A DNA stretch of 64,000 nt. It comes from Rhizophagus irregularis. Lineage: Eukaryota > Glomeromycota > Glomeromycetes > Glomerales > Glomeraceae. The stretch's first letter is position 1, and every line of letters starts with the position of its first letter. The notes under the pieces were generated by a model, which was given only the letters and a program-made list of their open reading frames with translations, ran no database searches and was not told the DNA's origin. Below, piece after piece: positions 1 to 12,652 of this stretch. The translations under genes were made by a program, and so were the position numbers. The DNA lies in NCBI RefSeq assembly GCF_026210795.1, contig NC_089442.1:4678501-4742500 (forward strand), given 5' to 3'.

Positions 1-200
1 AAAGTAACAAAAATAAATAATTGTTAATTTTTAAATTAAACATCATCCTTGTCGTGAATTCATCCAATTAATTGAAAAATGTTAATCATGAAAAACAAGG
101 GAAATAATAATGAGAAGCGAAATAATAATAATAATTAAAAAAAAAATAATAAAAAAAAAAGGAAAAGAATTTAGAAGGAAAGATTAATCATTCACAAAAT

Positions 201-527
201 ATGGAGGCATTATGTAACCAAACAAAAATCGTTAAAACAATAACTCCATGGGCGCATACAGAAAATCCATACCAAATTTGTGATTATAATTTGAAATTTT
301 CCATTCTTGAAGAAACAGGTTTCTTAATTAAAGTTAAATTCGAGTCGCTGAACCCCTTGTATTACGTAATACTTTACAATAAGAAAAGATTTTTTGACAT
401 CAGATTATGGATTTCCAATCTATTTTTATTTTTTACACTTACCTTTTATAAAATAAGGTTATGGTTTAAATCATTAAAAATTCGGAATAATGTAAGTTAT
501 AATAATTATAAAAGGTTTTTTTCTTGA
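201..527 (+). CDS. Hypothetical 108-residue ORF, doubtful
   Basis: An ATG-started ORF with no recognised domain; its last third is rich in Phe, Leu and Tyr. Just downstream (about 570-615) another frame reads KYLAPEIL, which resembles the APE motif region of a protein kinase. The stretch could therefore be the remains of a kinase-like gene, but nothing else of a kinase fold is visible, and the ORF may be chance. Low confidence. Confidence 0.15.
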   Translation: MEALCNQTKIVKTITPWAHTENPYQICDYNLKFSILEETGFLIKVKFESLNPLYYVILYNKKRFFDIRLWISNLFLFFTLTFYKIRLWFKSLKIRNNVSYNNYKRFFS

Positions 528-1221
528 GATTTATGAGAATTAAGAAACCGTTCTCGGCCCATCTGTTTGGTGTGTTGATGATAAATATTTGGCTCCAGAG
601 ATCTTGTTTATGTATTGAACCAGGATTATAAAGTTTAAAATATTTACAATATAGTTAACATCTTAAACGCGTCAATACTATTTATAGTATTAATTTATTA
701 AATTTTTCTAGAAAAGAAAACAAATAAAGTTCAAATAAATAAATAAATGGATATATATGTCATCATTAAAAGGATCTATAACTATCATTTATTATTTATT
801 TTCTGCGAAAGAAATGTAATGAATAGTTGATGGAAAATTATTACCAGATTTAGTAAAACAATAAAAAGCAGAAATTACTAATTCTATATTTTTATCCAAT
901 CAAATCACGTATCCTACATTAATGGGGTTTTTGAAAAGCACATTGGACATTCAATTTAAAATTACTTCCAATAAATAATTAGTAAATTTCCAAAGAGCAT
1001 AATTATACATACATATTTATATGCAATTTATATTTTGAAGTATAAAAGTTTGGAATTGAAATTTAAAAGAGATCGAATCAAGCAATGAATGAAGTTTTCA
1101 ATGGCTTTTCGTTGAACTTAACTTTAGTAAAGTTAACTTTAGTACGACCTTTAAAAACATGAAACATTGAGATAAATATAAACAAAATTTACACCCTGTA
1201 AATTACATAATATCATAATTA

Positions 1222-1335
1222 AAAATTTCGATATACAGTAATTACAGTTATCCAGTAATTACAGCACAGGAGTACGGCAATAATTAGTACGGCAATAATT
1301 ACAGTACACAGCAGTAATTACAGTAATTATAGTAC
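1222..1335. repeat. Degenerate AGTAATTACAG minisatellite
   Basis: The words CAGTAATTACAG and TACGGCAATAATTA recur at least six times in about 115 bp with irregular spacing. It reads as a degenerate short tandem repeat with no coding potential. Confidence 0.55.
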
Positions 1336-1658
1336 CATATATACAAACTTTGGATATTATTGCCAAATGAAACTAAACCAATAAAATGATAGACTGTACA
1401 TTTCTATATTTTTATCGGTTTATTTTATAAACCACAATATATTAAATGATATTATAAATAGTAGTAAAAATTGGAAAATTTTGATGGAATTTTTATGGAT
1501 TCCATAAAAATTCCACGGAATATAACCATGGTTATCACCATTTAAAAATAAAGTTACACAATATAAATAAGCAATTTTTCAAAATTTCGGATAACTGACA
1601 AGCCATCATAGTTTAATCAATGAAAATGTAGTTTCGTAGTTTTTATATCCTATAGCAG

Positions 1659-1862
1659 TACAGTGACACTTCTCTAAGTGCACCCCACTGCACATCCCTT
1701 GAGACCATAGTAGAAAGTGCACTTAGAGAGGATGTGCATTTATAGAGAGTAAAATATTAAGAGCTCTTACAAGTTGAAACCAGGTCCACCGTACACTTAA
1801 AGAGAATTTATATGGTGCATGCACTTATAGTGAGTGCACATATATATAGAGGTGTCACTGTA
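1659..1862. mobile_element. MITE, TA target site, TACAGTGACAC ends
   Basis: The left end TACAGTGACACTTCTCTAAG and the right end (reverse complement TACAGTGACACCTCTATATA) form terminal inverted repeats bounded by TA on both sides. The 204-bp body is non-coding and repeats the motif GTGCACTTA with AGAGAG in both orientations. The TA target and CAGTGACAC end fit a non-autonomous Tc1/mariner-pogo type element. No transposase of that type is present in the window. Confidence 0.75.
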
Positions 1863-4550
1863 TACTGTATAGCTTTACCGCCTTAACGCGAATTTTGTTT
1901 GAGCCCACTACGTGACACACGTAAATCAGCCATATTTGTTACCGATTTTCCCCGAAAAAAAGACTATACTTTTCTCCGATCTCTGCCGATCATTGTTAGG
2001 CAATCATGGAATATCGGAATATCAGATATACCAGAATTTGAAACGTATAATAATATATATTTGTCTCTTATTATTTGTTCTCCAAATTAATAAAAATACA
2101 TACATAATAATTAATAAATTTTGATATACTCTAACCATATATATCTAACTTTTTTTTTTTTTAAAAAAAAAAAGTCTAATTATGGTCTATTTTTAACTTT
2201 TTCTTAAAATATTTTAAATATTTTTTTATCATAAGGAGACTTCTCTAAATCCTTTTGCACATCACCAAGTTCTTTCTTCTACAAATTCTTTCATCTTTTC
2301 TACGAATAGAAATTCTAGCTATAGGGCTATTGTTAGTTATCGTGTAATTGTTATTACTAGTTTCTCTTGTATCACAATAATAAGACCAAAATACTAATTT
2401 TTTTTTTTAAATCATATACTAGATATGTACTGTATCAGGTCACAATTGAACACCTGATTATTAACTCGGTGAATCTGATTTTGATCTAGCAGAAGTATTG
2501 TGGTACATTTAAGAACAAATTAAATAATCTCACTTTAAAAAAGTAAAGAATGAGTTTCACGTCAATGGAAAATACGTGTTTAATTCCTGAATTTTTTGTT
2601 GTTGATTTATCAATGATCGTGATACAATAAGTAATATTGTGTTATAAAGGTTGTCCAACTACCCCTGCCTAATCGTGAAAAAAATAGATAAGGTGTGAAA
2701 TACTTGAGTATGACGCAAAAATACACTTCAAGGTCGCTCCAGAAAAAATATGAAACTCGATTATGTCATCAAGTATTAACCAAATTTATACTCCCGTTAA
2801 GTTTAAAATTAAATTTAATTTAATATGCTCTAAATTTTAGGATAGAAATCACCAAGACTTTTTTTTTTTTAAAAAAAAAAAAGATGGTTCAAAGAATATC
2901 GTATGACTTAAAAAAAAATGACTCCAAATCTGGACTCTACTTCTAATTTTCGAATTCTCGGATAAGATCGACATATATTGTTTCAATGAAAGTTCATGTG
3001 AAGTCACGTGAGGATTGACATTACGGGGATGTTCGCCTAACCATTAATAACTAATAAAACGATTGATCATTTTTTTTTTTAGTTTTAAACAAATTTAAGT
3101 AACAAAAATTTTCGGATGTTACAGTAAATAATTTATGGCTCATAAGGTAGGAAAATTAGTGACCAAAAAATATGTAGCACAACTTTTTTTAAGGAAGCCA
3201 ATTAACCAATTTTTGAAATTTTTTGTTCCGTGAGAATTTTTTATGATAATAATGTAATTTTATTTTTTTTTTTATACGACCGGCAATTAAAATTGTGTAT
3301 TCTTTTGAAACTCATCATATGATACGTTCGTAACAATTAACTCTATTTCAAGTAAATGATGTTATTTACATTTCACAACATATAAATGTATATAACTAAG
3401 ATAAAATATTTAAAAAATTAAAGGAATAATTTGTTTGCAACAAAAAACGCCATCAACAATAAATATTTACTCCAAGTGAGACAAATAGTTTCAAAAAAGG
3501 GTTCATGAAGAAGATGCAATATAACATAATTTATTGTTTTTAACATTTTTTTTTCTTTACAACGCGTATTTATGTAATGCAGCTTATTAACCTTGAAAAT
3601 TGAAAGGTTGTATGGTATGTATGAAATTGGTCAATAGAAAGAATTGTATAAAATTTGACAATCCATTGTACATTGAAGACACGTGTTAAATCTCACCATA
3701 TCAAAATACGCGCGCTTTTTTATTTTTATGAATTTAACCGAATTATCAATTATCGAAATGATTATGAACTGAATAATATAAATTATATAAATTGAGAAAT
3801 TTATTACTTATAATATAAATATTTTAAAATAATATTATAATATTATTAATATTATTAATATTATAGATATTATATATATGAAAAAGTAAATGATAATTTA
3901 AGATAAATTGATTCACACATTGTTTTAAACGTAATACATATACATACAGTAACGCCATCCTAAATACGGACTTAACAAGTTCTCATGCATGCAGACAAAA
4001 ATAAAGATATACCAAATCAATAATAACACAGCGGTCTAGATCCAGCTATTTTTTTTATTTCATTAATAATAAGGTAAAAAAATACATCATTTTTTTTAAA
4101 AAAAAATTCGTATATATAAGAAAGTGATCCTTTTCCTTTATGATTCACATCTTAATCATTTAAAAAAAAACATCTCTCTTTTTTTTTTTAGGAATTATAT
4201 TTTAATCATTCGGTGTCCTTAAATTACTTTCTTCGTTATTTTTAAATCTTTTATAACATCCATCTAATTTAAAATGTGAGTGTAAGATTATTTGTGTTTC
4301 TTTGTTTAACGCTAATAATAATAATGTGAAATTATTAAGATGATATGTTTTACATATGTCGTATCTAATAATAATATTATTATAATAATAATAACAATTA
4401 CAAATAAAAAAAAAATGATTTAATATATATATATATATTTCTTTTAATAAAAAATATATTTCTTTAATACAAAAATACCTAAAAAGAATCCTTAAATATC
4501 TTTGATCTATATTTTTCTTTTCTTTTTTTTTTTGTTCGTCAAAATTGACG

Positions 4551-4802
4551 ATGGAAAGTTCCGGTTCAGCTAACAAGAAAGATGAAATTGAAGGATACGA
4601 AGACGATAAAAGTCGCACTAGAATTATCGCTCTTGCCGTTCGTGAAGCTGTAGCCGTAGCCTTTGGGGTAAATGATGCAGACTGGAACGCTGCTTGTAGG
4701 TCGATTATACAAAACGATTTGTTGACCACAACCGAAAAATCAACCATTATAGCTTTGTTGAATCAGAAAAAGCAAATAAATGAAAAGAAGGAAGTTAATT
4801 AA
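4551..4802 (+). CDS. Small 83-residue hypothetical protein
   Basis: ATG at 4551 after a pyrimidine-rich leader; stop TAA at 4800-4802. The product starts MESSGSANKKDEIEGYEDDK and has a central Ala/Val-rich, probably helical stretch (AVREAVAVAFGVNDADWNAA) and a Lys-rich tail. Its codon use is less A+T-biased than the surroundings, which favours a real gene. I do not recognise a family. No signal peptide or membrane segment is visible. The long minus-strand frame across it has low-complexity content and is probably only its shadow. Confidence 0.5.
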   Translation: MESSGSANKKDEIEGYEDDKSRTRIIALAVREAVAVAFGVNDADWNAACRSIIQNDLLTTTEKSTIIALLNQKKQINEKKEVN

Positions 4803-6575
4803 TTTTCCAAGTTCGCAAAAAAAAAAGGTAAAAATAAAAAAAAAGTTAAACATATTTTTATTCCAACAATCATCTTACAAATAGATTATTTTTCCTTTGG
4901 GGACGTTAAAAATCAAAAATTGGTCGCACAAGCAGAAATAATTATTAATTAAATTTACCCAAAATTAATTTATTGGGATTATTGTGTTCCCCCCAAATCA
5001 CTTTACCCAAAAATGTGGATAGGTTAATTTTGCCCACTTAAACTGAAAGTGAACGATCGTATAGCGTTCTTTATAGCATTTCCTATTATAGTATATTTGT
5101 ATAAGAGTCCGGGGTTTCAAAATGGTATAACATAGTTCATAATTAATAGAACAATTTTTATGATGATTGTTGGAAAGGTCTTAAAATATTTATTATATAT
5201 TTACTAATTAATTTTTTTTAATTTTGGGTAGCGACTTGAATTTTGAGCAATTTCTTTGAACGAAAATTTATTATATATACGAACCACCAAACTTCGATTT
5301 ATTATTTTTAATTTACTACCTAATTCGTTTGATTATCCTTTTTTAACGCACAACGGCACAACTATTATTTTACGTATTATTCGATATAATTTAAACGCGT
5401 AATCATTATATTATTATATTTGATAAAAAAAAAAAGAGCTAATTACGTTTTTTGAGAGGAAACTGCCGAAGGAACTGGACCTTGCCCTAATTCGTTTAAT
5501 AACTTGAATTATTTCTTTTTTTACTTCCTTAACTTATGATAAATAACATAATTTCTTAAATTTCAACCCCTAAAAAATATTTTAAATTCAGCCCCAATCT
5601 CCAACCCCTAAAAAATATTTTAATAATTTCTTAAATTTCAACCCCTAAAAATATTTAAGATTTTTTTTTATAAGCTGGTAAACATTCATTAATTTCGATA
5701 TCATTCTTTAATTAATTGATTGATAACGATTATAATGATAGAATAAGAATTCTTTTTTTATGATTCTCATAGATACAGAATATATCTATAATTAGTTATC
5801 TTCAATAATAACTTGGTCATTATTGCTTTATACAAATGATTAATAAGGAAATACCACGATTACAATTATTATTAAAAATCGATCTTCGCACCCGTGAACT
5901 TATTATTCAAATTGATTTATAAGGAAATTTTGAACTTAAGTAAAAAATAGTTTCTCTAAACCAAATTGAGTACAGTCTCTAACATTTTGAAAGTAAGACA
6001 TGAACACCTGGGATATAAACAATGTAATAGTTAATAATAAAACTTTATTTTTAAAAATAAATAACGAAAAAAAAAAAAAATCTTTTTTTCTTTTTCAGTT
6101 ATTTTTCATTGTTTTGTCAAAATGAAACTTGATGCATATATGTAAAATTACATCATTATACATTTCTTTATCTCAAAAGAAGAAGACTGTGAGGTTTGAT
6201 TACTGGTTTGTTTCAAAGCAGTTTCTTTATGAAGTAATTCCATGGAATTGATTTTTTATTTGCATGATATTAATTATATTTATATGCATTAAAGAAATAA
6301 CGGAATATTTATTATTTTTTTTTTTATAGATATTTTCCTATTTTAATTATCATTTTCCTTATTTAATCAAAAAAATAAAAAAAATAAAAGAAATCAAAAA
6401 TTTCAGATAAATAAAAACCTTAAAAAAAAAAAGTTTTGATGTTTCGTCTTCTTTTTTTTCTTTTTTAAAAAAAAAAAAAAAAAATTTTTTTTTTTTTAAC
6501 CATCTTTATATTCTTTTTATAATTAAAAACAGTAATTTTTTTTTTTAAAAAAAATAAAATAAAAACTTTAAAATT
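4803..6575. other. Intergenic, no gene seen
   Basis: Downstream of the small ORF and upstream of the Kelch gene. It contains a three-copy degenerate repeat (5551-5654) and, from 6300 on, long poly-T and poly-A runs leading to the ATG at 6576, probably promoter and 5' leader of the Kelch gene. No TATA-like element could be singled out in such A+T-rich DNA. Confidence 0.5.
5551..5654. repeat. Three-copy CAACCCCTAAAAAATATTTT repeat
   Basis: The words TTCAACCCCTAAAAATATTT and CTCCAACCCCTAAAAAATAT occur three times within about 100 bp with variable spacers. Short degenerate tandem repeat. Confidence 0.55.
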
Positions 6576-8722
6576 ATGAGCGTTTTAACCACTCACTCAA
6601 TATCTTCAACAAGATCAAGACCCCTTATTAATAATCCAATTTTTCCTTGGGCAAAAATTAAATTATCTGAACATTATAGAAATCTTTTTCCAAGATATGG
6701 TCATTCTTCATGTATAAATGCTGTTAAAAATGAATTATATTTCTTTGGTGGAATATCATGTGAAAAAGTTAATAATCATGTATTTTTATTAGATACCGGT
6801 AATTTTTTTTATGTCAAAAAAACTCAATTTTTTTTTTTTTAAAAAAAACAAAAAATACCAGTTATTAATTATTCAATTATATATAATATATAATTTTATT
6901 ATATATAATTTAATTTTATATATATGATTTTATATTATATCTCTTTATATTTTTCTTATTTTTCCTAGATAAATATAATGTCCAAATCGTTAAAACAACA
7001 GGAAATATACCATCACCTCGTAGTGGACACACACACGTACGTGTGGGACAAAATTTAGTAGGTAAGCAAAATTCGTGTACTTACTTAATCTAATCAGTCG
7101 TCTCATGATTAATTTAATAAAAATTTTTTTTTTTTTTTTTTTAATTTCAAAAAAAGTGTTTGGAGGAAAACTTGAAAACCTTGAAGAAAAACCAGATTAT
7201 AATTTATATGTTTTAAACATAGGTAATATTTTAAAAAAGATTTTTTTTTAATTAATAAAGGTTTTTTTTTTTACGGTTTTTAACATTTTTTTTTTTTTGA
7301 AATTAGGAACGAAAGAATGGACAAGACCTTCCATAAAAGGGGTCACACCTCTAGGAAGATATGGTCATTCATCTGTTTTAATAGGTTCTATAATGTACGT
7401 GTTTGGAGGTTGTATAGATGATTGTTATTTAAGTGATTTGGTAGCATTTGATACAAAATTTCGTAAGTTGAAAGATTTTGATCATTATTGATTTTTTATA
7501 TATGATCTATATGAAAATTCACGTTTTTTTTTATCATTCTCTTATAGTTGATTTAAACGAAGGTTGTTGGGAATTTATTGATCCAATAAATGATCCTCCT
7601 CCTGGAAGAACAGGCCATATATCTTGCGCTTATAAAGGAAGAATATACATGTAAAAAATTATTTTACTTTTTTTTTTCTTTTATTAATCGTTCATATTCT
7701 AAATAATTTTTGTTTTTTTTTTTACAAAGATTTGGCGGAACAGATGGAGAAAGATGTTTTAATGATATATGGTATTATGATATAGAAACAAGAGAATGGG
7801 TAGAATTAATTTGTGATAATTTTGCTCCTGTACCACGCGAAAGTCATGGTGCAGCTTTAGCTAATGATGTTATATATATTTTTGGTGGAAGAACAAGAGA
7901 TGGTAAAGAATTATCTGATCTAGCAGCTTATGGAATAAATAGTATGTATTTTCATTTTCTTTAATAAGCGTTTTTTGTTTTTTCATTAATTCAACTCACA
8001 CTCCTTTTTTTTATAAATATATTTAAATTTTATATACAATTTATAATTTAATTAATTAAAAAGATGAGAGATGGTATATGTTTCAAAAGATGGGTCCTTC
8101 ACCTGGTCCTAGATATTGGTTAACTGTATCATCATCAAAAAATATAGTTATGGTATTTGGTGGTACATCAACAAATTCAACTAAACCAGATGAAGATGGA
8201 ATTATTCATATTTTAGATACTTGTAATTATAATTAATTATTTTTATTTCTTTTTTTTTATGACAAGAATTTTTCAAATATTGATATTAATATATTAATTA
8301 ACTTTTCTCTTCTCTCTCTCTCAGCTAAAATAAAATATCCTATTGATACAGATCCAGAATCAAATCAATCACAATTACAAATGGTTTTATCTACATTTCC
8401 TAAACATAAACCACTTCCAAAGTTACGTCAACCACCATTAACTAATAATGAAAGGGAGATTACTTTTGAAAATTTTAATAGTAAAATTGAATTAAAAGCA
8501 AGAAATCCTGATGTAAGGAATCCTTCTTCTAGAGCTTCATCAAGACCTCCATCAAGACCAAATTCTCGTAATTTTGGTAATCTTGATATTTCAATGATGC
8601 CTCTATCAATAATGTCGTTATCATCATCATCACTAACGGTACCATCAGCAACAACAACAGCACCACGTGGAAAATCTGGTGGAAATAAGCGTCATTCAAA
8701 AAATTTAGAAAAAGACATTAAT

Positions 8723-8758
<36 letters not shown>

Positions 8759-11700
8759 TCTAGACCTTCAATAATTGAATCAAAAAAATCATCAAATACA
8801 AATGAAAAAGTAAAAAAAAAGTTACTCCTAAAAAAGATATATTTACAGAAAAAGAAATAAAAAATAATATTCAAGATAATAAAATTGAAAATGTGATCTC
8901 TTTAGAAAATCCATCAGTTGATATTAAACAAAAGAATATAATACCTCCTTCTATACAAATTGATACTGAAAATGAGGATGAAATACCTGAATCAACAAAA
9001 GTCTTGAAAAGATTTTCTGCCGAAAAAAGTATTTTACAAAGACAAAATAGTGTTGATACAGTTCGTTCTGTTCGATCTTTATCAAGTCCAAGTCTTAGAC
9101 CGAAAGGTGCAAGACAATTGGAAAAGAGGAGTAAAGTTAAATTAGCGAATGATAATTCTAACAACAATTCTTCTCCGATCAATCCTTCTCAACCTGAACT
9201 TCAAATCCCTACTAATGATGAAATCACTTCAATTAAATTAGGAGAAGCAATTTCAACTAAATCACAAGAAGCAGCTGTTATTTTGGCTAAATCACAAGAG
9301 GAGGTTATTTCAACTAAATCACAAGAAGAAATTAAATCGAAAGAAGAAGTTATCTCGACCAAATCAAAAGAGGAAATTATTTCGACTAAATCACAAGAAC
9401 AGGATGTGACTTTGGCTAAATCACAAGAAGGGGTTAAATCAAAGGAGGAAGTTACTTCAACTAAATCACAAGAAAAGGAAGTTACTTTAACAAAATCACG
9501 GGAGAAAGTTACTTCAACTAAATCACAAGAAAAAGAAGTTACTTTAACAAAATCACAGGAAAAAGTTACTTTAGCAAAATCACAAGAAAAAGTTACTTCA
9601 ACTAAAACACAGGAGAAAGTTTCTTCGGCCAAATCACAGGAGAGGGTTACTTCTACTAAATCACAGGAAAAAGCTGCTTCTGCTAAATCACAAGAAAAGG
9701 CTACTTCTAAATCACAGGAAAAGGCTACTTCTGCTAAATCAAAGGATAAGGTTACTTCTTCTAAATCACAGGAAAAGGCTACTTCTAAATCGCAAGAAAA
9801 GGCTACTTCTAAATCGCAAGAAAAGGCTACTTCTAAATCACAGGAAAAGGCTACTTCTAAATCACAGGAGAAGGCTACTTCTGCTAAGTCAAAAGATAAA
9901 GTTACTTCTGCTAAGTCAAAGGAAAAGGTTATTTTGGCCAAATCACAGGAGGAAGTTAATTCTGTTTCAACTAAATCGCAAATCATCTTGACTGAATCAC
10001 AAGAAGAAACCATTTTGACTAAATCGCCAGAAGAAATTTCCGTGACTAAATTGCAAGAAGAAATTGCCGGGACTAAATCACAGGAAGAACAAGAAATTAT
10101 TTCAGAAGAAATTTCTTCTGATAGATCGCAAGAAGAAATTGCTTCAGATAATTCGCAAGAAGAAATCGCTTCAGATAATTCGCAAGAAGAAATTGCTTCA
10201 GATAAATCGCAAGAAGAAATCGCTTCAGATAATTCGCAAGAAGACATTGCTTCAGATAAATCGCAAGAAGAAATTGCTTCTGATAAATCTCAAGAAGAAA
10301 TTGCTTCTGATAAATCGCAAGAAATTTCTTCTGATAAATCACGAGAAATTGTTTCAGATAAATCGCAAGAAATTACTTTGGTTAAATCAGAAGAAATTCC
10401 TACGTCTTCACCATCAATTCAAAATGTACCACCTCAACAAGTTTACTATGAAGCAAGCAAACCACCTCCTGTTCGTCCACCAAGACGTCGTTTACAATCG
10501 GAACCTCTAATAATTGATACAAAACCAATAGAACATAATAAGATTAAACAAATTGAAGAAAAAGATTTAACCACACCTTCTTCAATTTCTTCAAAAAGTT
10601 ATGAAAGGAAAATTTCCATAACAAGTTCAGAGGGTGGACCTTATCCAACAACTCAATTATCTTCTTTAGAACGAGAAAATTTCTTAGAAAGATTATCTGA
10701 TGCAGATTTTAAAATATCTGAATTAAGAAAACGTGAAAAATTATATCAAGCTGAAATTGATTTGGCAAGAAAAGCTGGTTATATACCAACATTTAGTTTT
10801 AGTGATGATAATAATGAGGATTTGGAAAATATTATTGATATTAATGAATTTACTGATATTGGAAAACCTGGATCCGAAAAATTCAAAGTTATTGAAGCTA
10901 TTATTAAATTAAGTCAACAATTACAAAAAGCAAAGGTTAGTACAAAAAGAAGTTTTTAGTTCACTGAACTTTTATCAAGAAAAGTTTTTTAATATTTTTT
11001 TTTTAACCGTTTTTTTTCTTTTTATTTAGGAAACTATTGCATATCAAGAAAGAGTGGCATCACAAAAGATTTCAGATTTTGAAAGGTTATATACTGCATC
11101 ATTGGAAGAAACAGCATATTTTAAAGCCAAGTTTGCTGCTTTAATGAATGAATATGAAACTGAGAGATTAGCAAGAACGGCGATTGATGTTGAAGAAATA
11201 AAACAACGATTAAATGAAAAAACGCAAAGATTAGAAAAAACAAGTCAAGAAGTTGAAGATGCAAAAAATAAAATTGAATTTATTCGAGAAGTTATTTCAG
11301 ATAAATTAAATATTGAACCAGATGAGAAAGGAATTATATCATCACGGTTTAAAGAAATTGCAGCTCGTTGTGATGAATTAGAAGCACTTCATGAAACTGC
11401 GCATAAAGAATTACGAGCTTCTTTATCAAAATATAAAGAAACTGTAAGATATGCTCAAGGAACTTTATCTAAAAATAATTCAGCTAAAGGATTAGAAAAT
11501 AAATTAAAATCGGTAGAAAGTACGACGGTGAAATCACAAGAACAACTTGTTGATATAAAAAATAGATTAAGTCAAGTTGAATCGGATTATCAAACAGCTG
11601 TAGAATGTACTACAAATGCGGAACAAGTATTAAATCAAATGAGGGAAGAATTAATACAAAGTAAATTAGAAATGGAAAAATTAAATGAAAAATTAATTAA

Positions 11701-12478
11701 TGTTGGAAGTCATAATGAAACATTAGAAAATAGACTTAAAGAATTACAAAATTCGATGAATTCTCACTCTAATATTAGAAATTCCATATTACAAGAATAT
11801 GCGGATCAACAATTGGGAGAACAACAAATGTATTATGAGCAAGAGAAAGAATTTCTTCATCAAAAAATCCAGGATTTAGAGACCAAAATTAATCTTGCAC
11901 AAGATGAAAAAAGTTTAATGGATCAAGGTTATGAAGCTTTGAGGAGAATTTACGAATCTTTGAGAAAACAAAATGAAATATTGAAAAAATCGAATGAAAT
12001 GTTATTAAAACGAACTTTAGAAACAGGACCGAAAGAAGATAATTTAAAAAATGAATTAATAAAAAAAGCGGTCGAAGTTAAACAGGAAGAAAAAGAAGAA
12101 AAATTAGTGGAAGAAAATTTGTCAAAGGAAGAAAATTTGTCAAAAGAAGAAAATCTGTCAAAAGAAGAAAATTTGTCAAAGGAAGAAAATTTATCAACGG
12201 AAGAAAATCAAGGTGAAGAATGGGAAAAAGAAAAGAAATTACTAGAACAAAAAATTTCAGTATATTTAGAATCAAACGAAAATCTTGAGAAGAATAATTT
12301 AGTATTAAAAAAAAATGTAAATGAATCAGAAAATAAATTCGCAATATTATTAGATCAAATGGAAAATGTCGCTGATACTTATAGAGGGATTGAAGACAAT
12401 ATAAGGGAGGGAAGTCCCGCTTTAGTCGGACCTATAATACGAAATAAAATTAGTTCAAGCTCATTAAAAGAGGAATAA
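6576..12478 (+). CDS. Kelch plus coiled-coil polarity protein, Tea1/Kel1 type
   Basis: Nine exons, all with GT-AG borders and matching phase: 6576-6798, 6969-7061, 7157-7222, 7307-7462, 7548-7650, 7730-7941, 8064-8222, 8325-10935, 11030-12478. Residues about 25-337 form six Kelch blades, each ending in FGG, with GHSS/GHTH-type starts. A Ser/Pro/Asn-rich linker follows, then a long KSQE-repeat region (about 640-1030), then a Glu/Lys-rich coiled coil to the C-terminus (about 1120-1690), including five KEENLS repeats. This order matches Tea1/Tea3 of fission yeast and Kel1/Kel2 of budding yeast, cell-end polarity markers. Exon 8 needs one extra base in the A-run at 8812-8820: upstream reads frame 2, downstream frame 1, and both are clearly coding. 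With it the product is about 1,690 residues. The shift may be an assembly error or a real break. Family assignment is by architecture only. Confidence 0.85.
9238..10390 (+). repeat. Coding KSQE(K/E) repeat within the Kelch gene
   Basis: Dozens of imperfect 24-45-bp units encode variants of TKSQEKVTS, AKSQEKATSK and later SQEEIASDKSQEE. Adjacent units are nearly identical in DNA in places (about 9780-9870 and 10130-10330), indicating recent slippage or unequal exchange. The block is rich in Ser, Lys and Glu, probably unstructured, and full of possible Ser/Thr phosphorylation sites. Copy number probably varies between strains (inference). Confidence 0.85.
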
Positions 12479-12652
12479 AATTCAATTCAGACATTTGGTA
12501 CATTAGTTTTTAGATTTGATTAATTATTTATTAAAAATAATACAAATCTATTTAAAACTTTTACATTATTATATCAATAAAAACAAAGTACATTAAGTAA
12601 CATAATAAATTTATCATTTTTAAATTTTTAACTTTATATCTTATACTAATAA

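Larger units (their letters stand above)
528..4550. other. Gene-free A+T-rich stretch
   Basis: No coding region I can support. It holds a short AGTAATTACAG-type repeat (1222-1335), a 204-bp MITE (1659-1862), two poly-T/poly-A palindromes (2150-2174 and 2859-2882), and simple AT repeats near 3830-3880 and 4350-4440. Two short overlapping ORFs at 1899-2124 look like chance. Confidence 0.5.

Noticed and set aside
570-615. KYLAPEIL as evidence for a kinase gene
   Set aside because: Only this motif-like octapeptide is visible; no catalytic loop or glycine loop nearby.
1899-2124. Two overlapping short ORFs
   Set aside because: Neither has a family, splice context or coding-like base use; the segment looks like a repeat remnant.
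4202-4747. Minus-strand 181-codon open frame
   Set aside because: It begins without a domain and runs into poly-Tyr/Ile low complexity from the simple repeat at 4350-4440. The plus-strand frame at 4551 is better.
8810-8848. A 39-nt GT...AG stretch in the Kelch gene that might be an intron explaining the frame break
   Set aside because: Its length is a multiple of three and the frame after it stops at once, so removing it does not restore reading; a single-base run error does.
9201-10247. Long minus-strand open frame (348 codons) opposite the KSQE repeats
   Set aside because: It is the antisense of a low-complexity coding repeat; its product is a monotonous SCDL repeat and the plus strand has the spliced, domain-bearing gene.
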